Source of the DNA: Diabrotica undecimpunctata
Taxonomy: Eukaryota > Arthropoda > Insecta > Coleoptera > Chrysomelidae
Reading direction: 5' to 3'
NCBI RefSeq assembly: GCF_040954645.1
Contig: NC_092804.1
Span: 148,065,108 to 148,129,107 of the forward strand
Length of the DNA: 64,000 nt
Positions 1 to 10,170 of the stretch are shown in pieces. The notes beneath the pieces are model-generated. The model did not search any database. It had not been told where the DNA came from and saw only the letters and a list, made by a program, of their open reading frames with translations. The stretch's first letter is position 1, and each line of letters starts with the position of its first letter. A program made the translations under genes and the position numbers.

Positions 1-899
1 CAACTGGTTATCAATCAGTCATTAGCATAATTTTGTTAATCCGAAACCCGCGTAAATATAGCGAACCGACTATACATGAAACATGCACTTTTTTTTTTCT
101 TTTTTTTTTGTTCTTGGCTTGGACAATTGTCATTCAGCCAGTCACAATCAGCATGAGCTTTATTATCGAATTAGTGAAACATGATTAATATAATATAATA
201 ATAATATAATTATTCCGTACTTAGCTAATGTACATACTATGTTAATAAATACTATATTATAATTCAGTTATTGACAGACGTGAAATACATAGTGTATACA
301 TCTTACAAATAAAAATATCTACCTACTATGTTAATAAATACAACTATGGTAATATATTTTTTTAATCACTACGTTAGGAGATAAACCCGATTCAACACCT
401 CGGAGGTTTAGATCCTCTTAGTGATTGTTTTACTATATTTTTATTTTTTTTTCCTATTTTTTTCTTTTTTTTGTTTTTATTTAATATATTTTTTAAAATC
501 CTTTTTTTATTTATTTTTTAAATTTATTTCTTTTATTTATTTTTTTTAATCTATTTTTTTTAAGTATTTTTTTTCCTTTTTTTAATTTTTTTTTTAAATT
601 TTTTTCTAAACATAGGTTACAAATCTAATTACAGGCATACTTTACTATCACACAAAAAGTTTATCAAGCAGTTAAACATTTTCTTTTCATTAAGTGATAG
701 TAGAAAGAGAATATTGACAGGAAGTGGGATGTTCTTGTGCATCTTTCTTTTAATTAGGTTGTTGGTGGGTTGTTTATACTTTTGACATTCAAAAAATATG
801 TGGTTTAAGTCACTTTTAATCTGAGATTCTTGACAAATATCGGAATCTAATATATTTTAAATAAATGTGCAGGATAACATGCATGACCAAATCAAAGTC
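1..899. other. AT-rich non-coding stretch
   Basis: No gene is recognisable. The sequence is very AT-rich, with a T-rich run at about 430-610 that gives only low-complexity translations. The 17-mer ATAGCGAACCGACTATA at 58-74 recurs at 5461-5477 beside the ORF1 remnant there, so the left edge may hold a scrap of a related element. Confidence 0.5.
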
Positions 900-1326
900 T
901 ACTGATGGTAGTTATATATTTGCGAGAGAGGATGAAATTCTTATACCAAGGTTTTTTGGAATATTTGGTTGTATCAAACTATAATATTTTGTTGTTGAAA
1001 TACTACAGTACTTTTCCCAGTGTGCTTTCCAGTTGTTCATTTGTTCAGTTCTTAAACAAGCAAAAGCATCTACAATGCAAGGATGATAGTTGGTTAGTGT
1101 TCCATGAATGATGGAATTTTTAGATAACTGGTCTACGTGTTCATTATATGTAAGTCCTGAATGTGCTTTGATCCACATCAATTGTATTTTTTGTGAGTAT
1201 TTATTAATTTCAAATAAGCATTTTTTAATTAAAAAAATGTATGGATAAGAAGTACTACATGGTAGTTGCGGTTTTTGAATAGCTATAAGTACAGATAATG
1301 AATCAGATAAAATTACTGCTGAACTA

Positions 1327-2815
1327 CACACACTTAAAAATGTTTTGCATAATGTAATATTTTCAAAATTATTCACCAAATCTGGTGAAATCTATTTTTT
1401 TTTTAACAAAATACTTTATTATATATATAAAATTGTATGTTTTGAAAAAAACAATAAACAAAATTTAAAGGATTAACAGTTTGTTATTATTATTTATAAT
1501 ATGTATTATAAATATATTTTTTTAAATATGTACAGATATAGGAACTAATACTTAATATGCCGTACTTCCACCTCTTGCATCAATGCAAGACTGAATGCGA
1601 TGTCCCATGCTTCTTATAAGTGTATTAATGTAGTTCTGGTCCATGGTGCCCCATTCTTCAATCGCTGCTATTCTAAGGTCTTGTAGTGTCCTTGGGGGTG
1701 GCTGCCGGGACTGAATTTTTCTTTTGAGCATATCCCATCCGTGCTCACTGTGATTGAGGCCAGGTGATCAAGGTGGCCATTGTAATCTGACGATATCTTC
1801 TGTCCATAAAAAATCTGCCACATGTTTCGTACGATGAGGAGGCGCATTGTCGTCCATAAAAAATAAATTCTGGACCAACAGCTCCTCGCCACAAGCGTAC
1901 AACAGGCCTAAGAATGGTATCAATATAAATTTGTCCATTCATGTTACCAACAATAGGAATTAAAGGAGTTTTATTATTTAGCATGATGCCGCCCCAAAAC
2001 AATATGGAGCCACCTTGATATGGGACTCTTTGGACAGCTTGGTTGAGTCTATCTTGTCGAATTGGGTTTTTCCAAATCCTAATTCGGCGATTATCCGACA
2101 TATCCGACAAAAGGCTAATTTGGGTATCATCAGAAAATAACACGTTTCCCCATCTGTTGTCATGCCATTGTAAATGCTCATTGGCCCATTCCAGTCGAGT
2201 CCTTTTCTGCTCTAACGTAAGCTTTGGTATAAACAATGGTCTTCTTATAAATAAATTCGCCGAATGTAACCTGTTTCTAATAGTCTGATCGCAAATTACA
2301 TTATTATGAGCTTGCTGGAGTTCTCTTCTAATAGCTAAGGCAGTCATAGAGGGGTTTCTCCGGGCAGTTAACATTAAAAAGCGTTCTTGGACATTGGTAG
2401 TAATTCTGGGTCTTCCGCTTTTTGGACGATCGCTAACAGAATTCGTCTCTCGATACTTTTTCACAATCTGAGACACATCACTCTGATTAACTCCAACCCG
2501 GACAGCAACGTCGACTTGTGTGTGGCCTTACTCAATCAAAGTAACGATTCTAGCTCTGTTGAACTCAGATATCATTTGTCTAATCATATTGTTCACTACA
2601 AAGTGAATAAAACGCAAACCAATTTTTACAAATATCGGTTTTCGAAAACTGATGAACGCAATATGAATACTGAGAATCTTTGCGACGATTAAGAAACAAA
2701 AAACAAGCAATAAAGTACATTATTTTAGTAGACAAAAAAAATCAGTGCAAAAAATTTCAAATGAGAAACGTTCAGTGACGTTACAGATAATATGCAAAAT
2801 ATTTTTGAGTGTGTG
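1327..2815 (-). mobile_element. Tc1/mariner-type DNA transposon, complete ends
   Basis: The left end after TA (1325-1326) reads CACACACTTAAAAATG, and the right end, read on the other strand before TA (2816-2817), gives CACACACTCAAAAATA, followed in both by TTTTGCATA with small differences. These form imperfect TIRs of about 25-28 bp with a TA target duplication, as expected for the superfamily. The element is about 1.49 kb and carries one transposase gene on the minus strand. It lies inside an RNase H coding sequence, which resumes on the other side, so the boundaries are supported independently. Confidence 0.85.
1552..2587 (-). pseudogene. Tc1-like transposase (DD34E), inactivated
   Basis: The reading runs from an ATG at 2587 (MIRQMISEFNRARIVTLIE), through an in-frame TAA near 2530, into a helix-turn-helix region (SDRPKSGRPRITT). 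The catalytic part follows, with the first Asp in VLFSDDTQI. A frameshift around 1880 moves the second Asp (FFMDDNAPPHR) and the terminal block (SPGLNHSEHGWDM) to another frame, and the protein ends at 1552 in a GGSTAY-type C terminus common in Tc1 transposases. The length, about 340 residues, is normal for the family. One stop and at least one frameshift make it non-functional as it stands. In life the enzyme would bind the TIRs and cut and paste the element at TA. Confidence 0.85.
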
Positions 2816-3174
2816 TATATGATGCAAATTAAAGCTTCATATATGGCCGCAGCCTCGGCACTAAAAATAGAGAAATTTGTGGGCAGCTTAAACATTTTTT
2901 CTCTAAATTTATCTGGAATATAAAAGGCACATCCAGTACCCTTTGAACTTTTAGATGCGTCTGTATAAATACAGCCAACAGATTTTGGCCAATTTGTTAG
3001 ATAGTTGTTTAAAACAATACGACTTATTAAAGGGTTCTCATGATAAATAGGTTGTATTATATGTACTTGATCCAGTAACTCAAAGAAATCTTTAAAATGT
3101 ACCACTTTATTTGCAAACATGCACTTAAACACAATATTATAAAATGGAAACATAGCAAAAATTTTAAATAATAA

Positions 3175-4160
3175 AAAAAATGTAGTTCGGAAATTTTTTT
3201 ATTCAATATTACAAAAATTAGGCTATTTACATCAAGACGATATTATACATCACATTGAAGTAATTTAAACTAATTTTAATATTTAATTGGCCAGCCCTTG
3301 TTTTTAATAACTAGTTCACATCTTTTGAGCATGGAATTTATTAATTTTTGCAGTTCCTCCATGGAAATTCATTGATGCCAAGCGTAGATTAGAGATTCAA
3401 TTAATTTCGTTTTATTTGTGGGTTTGGTTTTGGAAATTATGTTTGATATCCTTTGCTACAAATTCTCGATGGGATTAAGGTCCGTAGATTGCGCTGGCCA
3501 GTCCATCCTATCAATTTCATTACTCTCCATCCAAGCTTTAACCAATTTTGCTCTATGGCAGGGAGCATTATCATCCTGAAAAATGAATTTTTCTTTGCCA
3601 AACAGGTCTTTTCCACTACGCAGCATCTTATTCTGTAGTACCTCAATGTATTTGGTAGCATTCATCATCACAGAGACAACGTGTAGGCGACCAACTCCTC
3701 GAGTGAACATGCAACCCCATATCATAACGGAGGTAGGATGTTTAATTGTGGGAAGAACACATTTTGGAGAAAATTCTTCACCACGAAATCTGATGTAGGC
3801 ATTTCCAGCATGAATATTACTATTGAAAGTGGATTTATCAGTTAACAGTACACTCTACCACTGCTCTGCTGTCCAGATTTGATGTTCCGTGGCCCATTTC
3901 AAACGGTGCAATCTTTGCTTTTCTGAAAGCAGTGGTTTCTTCCGTGCCTTACATCCTCTAAGTCCAAAACTAAGCAGTCTTTTTCTCACAGTCGAAGTGC
4001 ACACGCTTACACCTGTAGATTCAGACCACAGCTTCGTTAATTGGGTGAAATTAAGGCTTTTGTCTGCCAGACTTGTTCTTCTTAACGCAGCGTCATCCCG
4101 AACAGAAGTTTTCTTTGGTCGGCCACTACGCGGTCTGTCGTCGATTTTTCCTTATTTTGA
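3175..4160 (-). pseudogene. Second Tc1-like transposase remnant
   Basis: Minus-strand reading from about 4160 gives GRPKKTSVRDDAALRRTS, then LLSFGLRGCKARKK, then the catalytic core with IFQDDNAPCHRAK (second Asp) and WPAQSTDLNPIENL (Glu), and a tail ending KNKGWPIKY at about 3283. The N-terminal DNA-binding part before GRPKKTS is missing at the junction with the retrotransposon fragment at about 4151. There are stops and frame changes, for example after IENL. It differs in sequence from the Tc1 element at 1327-2815, so it is a separate family. The left TIR should lie near 3175-3200, but I could not pair it with a right TIR, which appears lost. Confidence 0.8.
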
Positions 4161-4455
4161 AGATACCATGGACTGATCATATTACTTTGACCACCATTAA
4201 AATGCAAAAGACAGCATATTTGGGGCACATACTTAGAAATAATAAGTACGAGTTGTTGCAGCTAATTATGAATTGTAAAATCGAAGGAAAAATGGGTCCT
4301 GGTAGACAACAAATATCCTGGCTGAAAAACATTCGCGACTGGACCGGGTTAAACAAACAGACGCTCTTAAAAAAAGCAGAAGATAGAGACGAATTTGCAA
4401 TGGTTATAGCCAACTTTCATTAGTGGGAATGGCACTAGAAGAAGAAGATCGGAAA
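4151..4455 (+). mobile_element. 3' tail of a non-LTR retrotransposon (GAAGAAGAT-ending lineage)
   Basis: The plus strand encodes WTDHI, then TAYLGHILRNNKYELLQLI and GKMGPGRQQISWLKNIRDW, the conserved C-terminal tail that follows the reverse transcriptase in a common insect non-LTR group. The coding sequence stops at 4421-4423 and the copy ends with GGCACTAGAAGAAGAAGATC. The same tail and the same terminal GAAGAAGAT occur at 29817-30112 and 33135-34997. The join between WTDHI and the LGH block is shorter than in the 34-kb copy, which suggests an internal deletion. No clear target duplication was found. Confidence 0.75.
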
Positions 4456-4790
4456 AATAACAAAGATAAAATCAAATTATTAAATGTTAGAATGTTTTCC
4501 AACAACATAGAAAATGTATGATCGTTATTGTAATGTAATGAATTAACAAAGTTAATCTCTGTAAAAAACGTTTTAAAATTAAATGTGCTATTTAAGAGCT
4601 TTCGATTATCACGGGGTTGCCAATCTTAAACTAAGCTATTAATCGCACTCCATTAGTTTGTTTAAGAAAAACAAAGTTTCAAATCAAAATCCTATGCAAA
4701 GGCCAGAAAAAATCATTTGTCAAAAATAAAAACATTCTATAAATCTGACTAATAAACAAAACAAAAAAACTCAAAGTATAAATAAATATT
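4456..4790. other. Non-coding, nothing recognised
   Basis: AT-rich sequence with no supported coding potential. It lies between a retrotransposon tail and a possible host exon. Confidence 0.4.
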
Positions 4791-4890
4791 TTACTCAGAA
4801 TCAGTGTCTGATGTGCTGCTCTCATTAACTATGTTAATAAGGTCCATTCGCTCCACTCGGGCATATTTTGACAGGTTCATAGCTGGAAAC
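4791..4890 (-). CDS. Possible terminal exon of a host gene
   Basis: On the minus strand a pyrimidine-rich run ending TTTTGTGTTGTAG is followed by an open stretch reading FPAMNLSKYARVERM, then DLINIVNESSTSDTDSE and a TAA stop. An acidic Ser/Asp tail right after an acceptor-like AG is what a short last exon looks like. No upstream exon, homology or clear polyadenylation signal was identified. The second ORF1 element (26983-28252) also ends in SDTDSD, so this could instead be a retrotransposon scrap. Treat as a candidate only. Confidence 0.22.
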
Positions 4891-5110
4891 CTACAACACA
4901 AAAGTTCCTAGCTTACAGTATTAACAGCATAAATAAACTTTTATTAGAGACTTCTTTCACTAAGAAAAGAAAAATTAGTCTAAATAGTGAAAGTATATAC
5001 TAAACCCACAAAATTTGGGGTAGTATATATTTAAAAAATATATTTTAGTTGTTATAATTTAAAATAACTATTTATTATATGGTGCAGATAAATAAATATT
5101 GATTGTCGGT

Positions 5111-5304
5111 AATTCGTAAAGTTAAATGAAATCGTAGGCTTCCACGGCCAGAGTCAGAATTATAGTTTATTCGTCTTCCGGGTTTGGACCGTGTCATTTG
5201 TGAGTGACCCAAAAGTGGGTTCATCTAGATGAACCCACTTTTGGGTCACTCACAAATGACACGGTCCAAACCCGGAAGACGAATAAACTATAATTCGTAA
5301 AGTT
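5111..5304. repeat. 140-bp perfect palindrome flanked by 13-bp direct repeats
   Basis: 5157-5296 is an uninterrupted inverted repeat with its axis between 5226 and 5227 (centre TCATCTAGATGA); each 70-nt arm is complementary to the other with no mismatch that I could find. The 13-mer AATTCGTAAAGTT occurs at 5111-5123 and at 5292-5304, so the palindrome plus a 33-bp left spacer looks like an insertion with a target duplication, although the right copy overlaps the arm by 5 bp. There is no coding content. It could be a fold-back element end, a cruciform-forming repeat or an assembly or library artefact. Confidence 0.8.
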
Positions 5305-5440
5305 CTATTTTATTTACTATTTAGTTTGTTTACTATTAATATTGGCTATGAGTACGTGTGCTTGTTTGTATAGTAATTTCCAGCCATTTTTAGTTTGTCA
5401 GAAAGAAACTAATTTCGCAAAAAAATAATTACTAAATTCA
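5305..5440. other. Non-coding spacer
   Basis: AT-rich sequence between the palindrome and the ORF1 remnant; nothing recognised. Confidence 0.4.
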
Positions 5441-6726
5441 CTAGACAGTTCGGACTGAGAATAGCGAACCGACTATAATAAGTTGTTCAATGTCACTTGA
5501 GTTTGAATGATTTTGCCTGTTGACAGGATCTGAAGAACCAAGCGCATTTTCAAAGAAGTCAATAAGTTCTTCCTGTGTTAAGTATGCATTGTTGGAGTTT
5601 TCTTTGAAGAATTGACTGGTGCATTTGGCAAGATCTTCTACTAGGTTTTTGTTGTTTTCTTGTTGAGTTTTTGGTTTTTTGCTTCGTGGCTTCGGTTTAG
5701 CGAAAGGCATTTTCGTTATCTCTTATTGGGGGGGATATTATTTCAAATAAGTTTTGTTTAGGGTGTTGGAATGAGGATGTATCTTGATCAAAGGTATCCA
5801 TTTGAGTTTAATTGGATAGGTCGTAGCTTATCGAAGTATGCTTATTTGATTGAGAGGTACCTAATGATTTTTCTAGACGTTTCAGTCTGTGTAGAGGAAT
5901 TTATCGATAAAGGGGCTGATTGTTGAACTGTAGTTTCAGTCTCAGTAGAAGAAGATTTTGTAGAAGAAATTTTCGAAAGGGGAGCTGATTGGTTTACTTC
6001 CTGTAAAGAGTTTAGATAAACATTATTTTCGGTGTTGTTTGAAGGACTCCGATTATTTTTATTGGGACACTGAGATGCAAAAAATCCTTGCTGTTTGCAA
6101 AAGTAGCAAGATTGCTTTTCGATTGAAAAGAAAATTTGATAGTTGTTATCCTCATGGTTAATTAACATAAAATCAGGTAATTTGTCTAAGTTAGTTGGCG
6201 CTATAAAAGTGTATCGTCGGAAACTCAAGATATGCTTGAATGCTGGATTTGAAGTCCCTATCCTGAGAAAGTCAATTGGAGTTATTATATGTATACTTAA
6301 GTTTTTCAGTTGTTTTTATATAATGCTGTGCAGAACAATTAATCATACGTTGGAAAAAATCAATCGTTTATTTGGAGTTATTAGTTTTTGGGCTTAAATA
6401 CGTTCTTGATTAATTACTACAATTCCATTGTCATTTGCTAAAAACTCATCGACTTTCTGTTCACTGGTAAAGAAGATGCAAAGACGATCATTTATAATTT
6501 TAGAAATAGAATGTATTTTTCTGGGATCCACTTTAGAAGTTATTGCATTAAGGTAAACTTCGATATTAGAGTTTGGCAGTGAGTAAAGTAGAATTGCTTG
6601 TTTTTTGTTTAGAAATTTATTTGTAGGTTGATTAAGAGCTGTAGAATATAATTTTGATGGTTCGTCTAGAAGTAGATTGCCAGAACTTTCCATTGTGGAA
6701 GTTCCCGCTGCTGGATCCATTTCCAT
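5441..6726 (-). pseudogene. ORF1 (nucleic-acid-binding protein) of an I/Jockey-type non-LTR element
   Basis: From an ATG at 6726 (MEMDPAAGTS) the minus-strand reading passes NKKQAILLYSLPNSNIEVYL, an in-frame stop at about 6394 and two more, then SFRRYTFIAP and one CCHC-like knuckle, CYFCKQQGFFASQCP, to about 5842. A frameshift then leads to a lysine-rich end, MPFAKPKPRSKKPK to 5441. The order of blocks matches the ORF1 at 26983-28252 (KQAILL, then ITPS/ITPN, FRRxxFI, a zinc knuckle, a K-rich PF block and an acidic helix), so the two are relatives. ORF1 proteins coat the element RNA. At least three stops and one frameshift make this copy dead. No ORF2 follows directly. Confidence 0.8.
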
Positions 6727-7151
6727 GCTTGGGCTAAATAACCTGAATACGGCCCTGGTGCTTATAAGGGATCATTACCGGAAGGACTGGTAATTAACCT
6801 CACGTCAAATCGGCAAAATAGTTGTTTATCCTTGATTTGTTATAGATCAAATAGGAAAATCAAGCTTACAATTTTTAGTCCAAAAGAAGTAACAATTTTA
6901 CACTGCACCTTTGTTTAGATTTTAGATGTAAACAAAATTCTAAATTTAAATAAAAATTCCTTATTTTGTCCAGACTATCAAGCTAATATTAAATATCAAT
7001 TTTATCGCTAATTGTTGATATGTTTACTGTTCGGAGGTTCGATTGAGAATCCGTTTTAAATTTTGTTTTCTTTCTCTTGAAAAATATAATTTTTGACTTA
7101 GTTGCCTTTTCTCCTGTACCCTTCAATTGCAGCTTAATCCGGTATATATAT
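6727..7151. other. 5' leader of the ORF1 remnant and AT-rich spacer
   Basis: The first hundred bases upstream of the ORF1 ATG are less AT-rich and probably belong to the 5' untranslated region of that retrotransposon. The rest, up to the TIR at 7152, is AT-rich with nothing recognised. Confidence 0.35.
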
Positions 7152-7175
7152 GGGCCAATATTTTATTTTGGGTCC
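7152..7175 (+). repeat. Left TIR of the 3.8-kb transposon
   Basis: A 24-bp terminal inverted repeat, matching 10905-10928 read on the opposite strand at 22 of 24 positions. Confidence 0.8.
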
Positions 7176-7658
7176 AATAACCGGTCCCTCTCGAACAAAC
7201 ACGATTATTATCAAAGCAAGCAATGATTTTTAAAAAACAACATGATTAGTATGTTACTGATATTATACTCATCTTAAATATGTACAGTTATTAACGAAAT
7301 ATGTTATACTTTTTCCAAAATAACGGTAACTCGGTTTTTGATAAACGCAGTTGTTTTTCCCTACAAAATTTCGCTGTCTCTCTAGTCAACTTACTTCAAA
7401 TACATTGAAATTACTTAGAAACTCTTCAAGGCGCTACTAAATTTGAATGTTTATGCTAATTATAAGTTATCTGAGCTTAACTTAAACAATAATAAGTATA
7501 ATTTTCTTTGACAGTTTTTAAATTACGTCAAATAATTTGTTCTGTCCCCGCGGCAAAGTAAAAAATTATGAACACTATGTTACCATTAGAAATCGAGTCG
7601 TTAAATTGAAATTTTTGCGCTTCTGCTTCGATGTTTATTTAACAAATCATCAAATATT

Positions 7659-8228
7659 ATGAGGAAGCAGGGGGAAGGACGTAGCCGTGAAACCGGACAA
7701 GTCAGTCGTCTGAGAGTTGTCAGGAGAGGTGCGTGTGTTTATTGTGAAACTATTGTGAAAGAGCGTCAAAAAATAGCACAAGTAATTTTGAATAACACAC
7801 CAGATTCGACACCACGATCAGGAACTCCTGTTTCTCCACACTCTCGAGGACGACGACAAGTAAGACGAGACCGATCTGCATTGTACAGGCAAAATATAAA
7901 ATGAAAGGAAGAGAACGAGATGCTGAAAAAGAAATATAACAAGTACAAGAAAAGATGCCAAAGACAGAAACACACAGCAAATAAACTGAAGGACGGAGAC
8001 AAAAAGTACGCAACTTTGTCGAACGCCATCAGAGACCATTACTCCAAAATAAAGACTGTAAGAGATCGGTTAGCAATACGACGAATTTTTTATGGAGATG
8101 TTATACGAAATTCAAAAATAAAACTCGCTATTGTGAAAGAAAGTCTCGGTTTTATTAAGCTAAAGAAACCACAGATTGCACCAAAACAGGCTACTCTGGC
8201 TACTCAGGCTACTCTTAAAAAAAATTAA
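7659..8228 (+). pseudogene. N-terminal part of the transposase-like protein, with one in-frame stop
   Basis: From ATG 7659 the frame reads MRKQGEGRSRETGQVSRLRV and GACVYCETIVKERQKIAQVI and reaches a TGA at 7902-7904. The same frame then stays open to 8228 (KEENEMLKKKYNKYKKRCQR and onward). It is therefore one reading frame broken by a single stop rather than two genes. The second half is rich in Lys, Arg, Glu and Leu and looks like a basic coiled coil, as expected for a DNA-binding or dimerisation arm. It ends LATQATLKKN at a run of eight A residues, where the frame shifts into the main catalytic frame. The most economical reading is one protein of about 835 residues carrying one nonsense change and one A-tract slip. 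Confidence 0.65.
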
Positions 8229-8229
8229 G

Positions 8230-10170
8230 ATGTTTTATGATCGTGATGACATTTCTAGAACCACTGCTGGAAAACGAGAAACTGTGACCTACAAAAAGAG
8301 TAAAATGCAGAAGAGGTACCTGCTCGATACAATGAAAAATCTTTTTAATTCTTTCAAGAGAGAAAATCCTGACGAGAATTGCTCATACTCTTACTTCTCC
8401 AAGCACAGACCATTCTACATAAAGCCACCAGTAGTTGGTGGCAGGGATACCTGTCAGTGTAAGATGCATATTAATACACAATACATTCTGAATGCTCTTT
8501 ACAGCAAGAAAATCATATCAGAGTCAAACATGACCCAGATTATTGAGAAGACTGTATGTGCAACTGATAACAGACTTTGCATGACGAACGGTTGCGCCTC
8601 TTGCAATAACAAAGATATAATATATAACACACAAAATCAGTCACAAACACTTAAATGGCAACAATGGGTTCGGAGATCTGAGATTATTACTGACAAATCC
8701 GGAAACTGCAAGAAAGTTACGAAAAACGTAAAAGAAATTACTGAAGGCACTGTCGAAGAATTGATAGACAAGTTTAAAGTGGCAATGACAGCGATGAAGA
8801 AACATATTTATAATATCAAAATGCAATACAAAAGTTACCGATTGGCTATTGATGACTTAAAACATAACGAAGCTCTTCTACATGTCGACTTCAGTGAAAA
8901 TTACAACGGAAAATACTTTGAAGAAATCCAATCACATCATTTTGGAGGATCGCGCAAACAAATTACATTGCATACTGGTGTTTTGTATATAAAACCACAA
9001 GAAGCGGACAAAGCACAAGTTAGTTCATTTTGCAGCGTGTCACCAAATAATTCTCACAATCCTGCAGCCATTTGGGCACATCTTCACCCAGTAATTAGCA
9101 CATTAAAAGCTAATCATCCACACATAACAACAATCCACGTCTTTTCCGACGGTCCTGCTACGCAATATAGGCAGAAGATAAATTTTTATTTCATCTGCAC
9201 AAAAATATTTGAGGAGTATAGCTTTGATCGCATCACCTGGAACTTTTTTGAAGCAGGGCACGGGAAGGGCGCGGCTGATGGTATCGGTGGCTACCTTAAA
9301 CGAACAGCAGACCAAAAAGTTGCTTCTGGCTTAGACATCCATAATGCGGAGAATTTTTTTCTCGCTTTAAAAGACTGCAGCAAAATTCAGTTGTATTTCA
9401 TAACCGATGCCTATATTGAAAAAGTGGAGCAGACCGTTCCAAAGGACATTGTGCCTCTTCGCGGCACGATGCAGGTACATCAAGTTTTCTCGAAAACTGC
9501 TGGTAAATTGTACTACCGTGATTTAAGTTGCTTTTGTCAAAGGGGTATTTGTGACTGCTTGTCACCTAAAACATATCAGCCAATTCCTATTTCATCCAGC
9601 ACTCTCAGCCAAATGTCTGAAGGAAATGACGCGAACCATACTGTTAATAATAAAAGTTCTGAAAGAAATGCTCTTGAATTTATGAAAGAAAATGAAGTAT
9701 TCACTGATATATCTAACATCGTGACCAATCCCAGAAAGAGTTATTACGAAATGGTTTATTCTTCAACTTCTAGCTCAGATGATGATGAGTCTCTTTTAAA
9801 TCTTCAACTTGAAAAAGAAAAAGAAGCTTCAGTTTCTAATTCAGTTGATAAAAAGTTAATTGAAAAAGAAAATTTACATCCATCAAAAATATCTGTCGGT
9901 GTTTACATACTAGTTAAAGTGTCATCCAACAAAAAAACATATTCTTATCTGGGTGTCGCCCAAAGTGATGTTGACGACGAAGGGGATATCAAGATTATGT
10001 TTTTAAAATCAATTGACGATTCAGGAAAGAAGTTTAAACTTATAGAAAAGTATGTTTCATATGAACCATATGAAAATATTACAGAAATTGTACCAAATCC
10101 TAAAATAACAAAGAAGGGTAAACGTGAATTTTATGAATTTGATGTGCCATTAAATGTATTTGAAAAATGA
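8230..10170 (+). CDS. Transposase-like protein with D-D-E layout (C-terminal 646 residues)
   Basis: Open from ATG 8230 (MFYDRDDISRTTAGKRE), one base after the stop of the preceding frame, to 10170 without interruption. Candidate catalytic residues, numbered from 8230, are Asp220 in HVDFSENYNGKY, Asp307 in FSDGPATQYRQ and Glu341 in FFEAGHGKGAADGIGG, a D-87-D-34-E spacing typical of RNase H-fold transposases. Cysteine clusters occur before the core (DTCQCKMHI; CMTNGCASC) and after it (CFCQRGICDC), suggesting zinc sites. The C-terminal 150 residues are acidic, then mixed (SSTSSSDDDESLL). Similar unnamed proteins are known to me from arthropod genomes, but I cannot name the family with certainty. 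Its position between matched TIRs makes transposase the best call. In-frame codons continue upstream of the ATG, so the true start probably lies in the 7659 frame. Confidence 0.7.
   Translation: MFYDRDDISRTTAGKRETVTYKKSKMQKRYLLDTMKNLFNSFKRENPDENCSYSYFSKHRPFYIKPPVVGGRDTCQCKMHINTQYILNALYSKKIISESNMTQIIEKTVCATDNRLCMTNGCASCNNKDIIYNTQNQSQTLKWQQWVRRSEIITDKSGNCKKVTKNVKEITEGTVEELIDKFKVAMTAMKKHIYNIKMQYKSYRLAIDDLKHNEALLHVDFSENYNGKYFEEIQSHHFGGSRKQITLHTGVLYIKPQEADKAQVSSFCSVSPNNSHNPAAIWAHLHPVISTLKANHPHITTIHVFSDGPATQYRQKINFYFICTKIFEEYSFDRITWNFFEAGHGKGAADGIGGYLKRTADQKVASGLDIHNAENFFLALKDCSKIQLYFITDAYIEKVEQTVPKDIVPLRGTMQVHQVFSKTAGKLYYRDLSCFCQRGICDCLSPKTYQPIPISSSTLSQMSEGNDANHTVNNKSSERNALEFMKENEVFTDISNIVTNPRKSYYEMVYSSTSSSDDDESLLNLQLEKEKEASVSNSVDKKLIEKENLHPSKISVGVYILVKVSSNKKTYSYLGVAQSDVDDEGDIKIMFLKSIDDSGKKFKLIEKYVSYEPYENITEIVPNPKITKKGKREFYEFDVPLNVFEK

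Larger units (their letters stand above)
912..3170 (-). pseudogene. RNase H end of an I/Jockey-type non-LTR ORF2, split by a Tc1 element
   Basis: On the minus strand, 3153-2818 encodes the start of an RNase H fold (YTDASKSSKGTGCAFYIP, then FSAEAAAIYEALICII). The domain resumes at 1326 with SSAVILSDSLSVL and continues with WIKAHSGLTYNEHVD and a C-terminal tail to about 912. These match the first acidic residue, the AE helix, the SDS strand and the late H/D residues of retrotransposon RNase H. The two halves are separated by a 1.49-kb Tc1 element. With one TA removed the halves join with a small frame error, so the host copy was already decayed or decayed later. The endonuclease and polymerase parts that should lie upstream are absent; another Tc1 remnant starts near 3175. 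It is a dead fragment. The clade (I versus Jockey) is inferred from the presence of RNase H. Confidence 0.8.

Noticed and set aside
58..5477. Shared 17-mer ATAGCGAACCGACTATA at 58-74 and 5461-5477 as possible element ends
   Set aside because: The two sites are in the same orientation without further flanking similarity, so they define no element.
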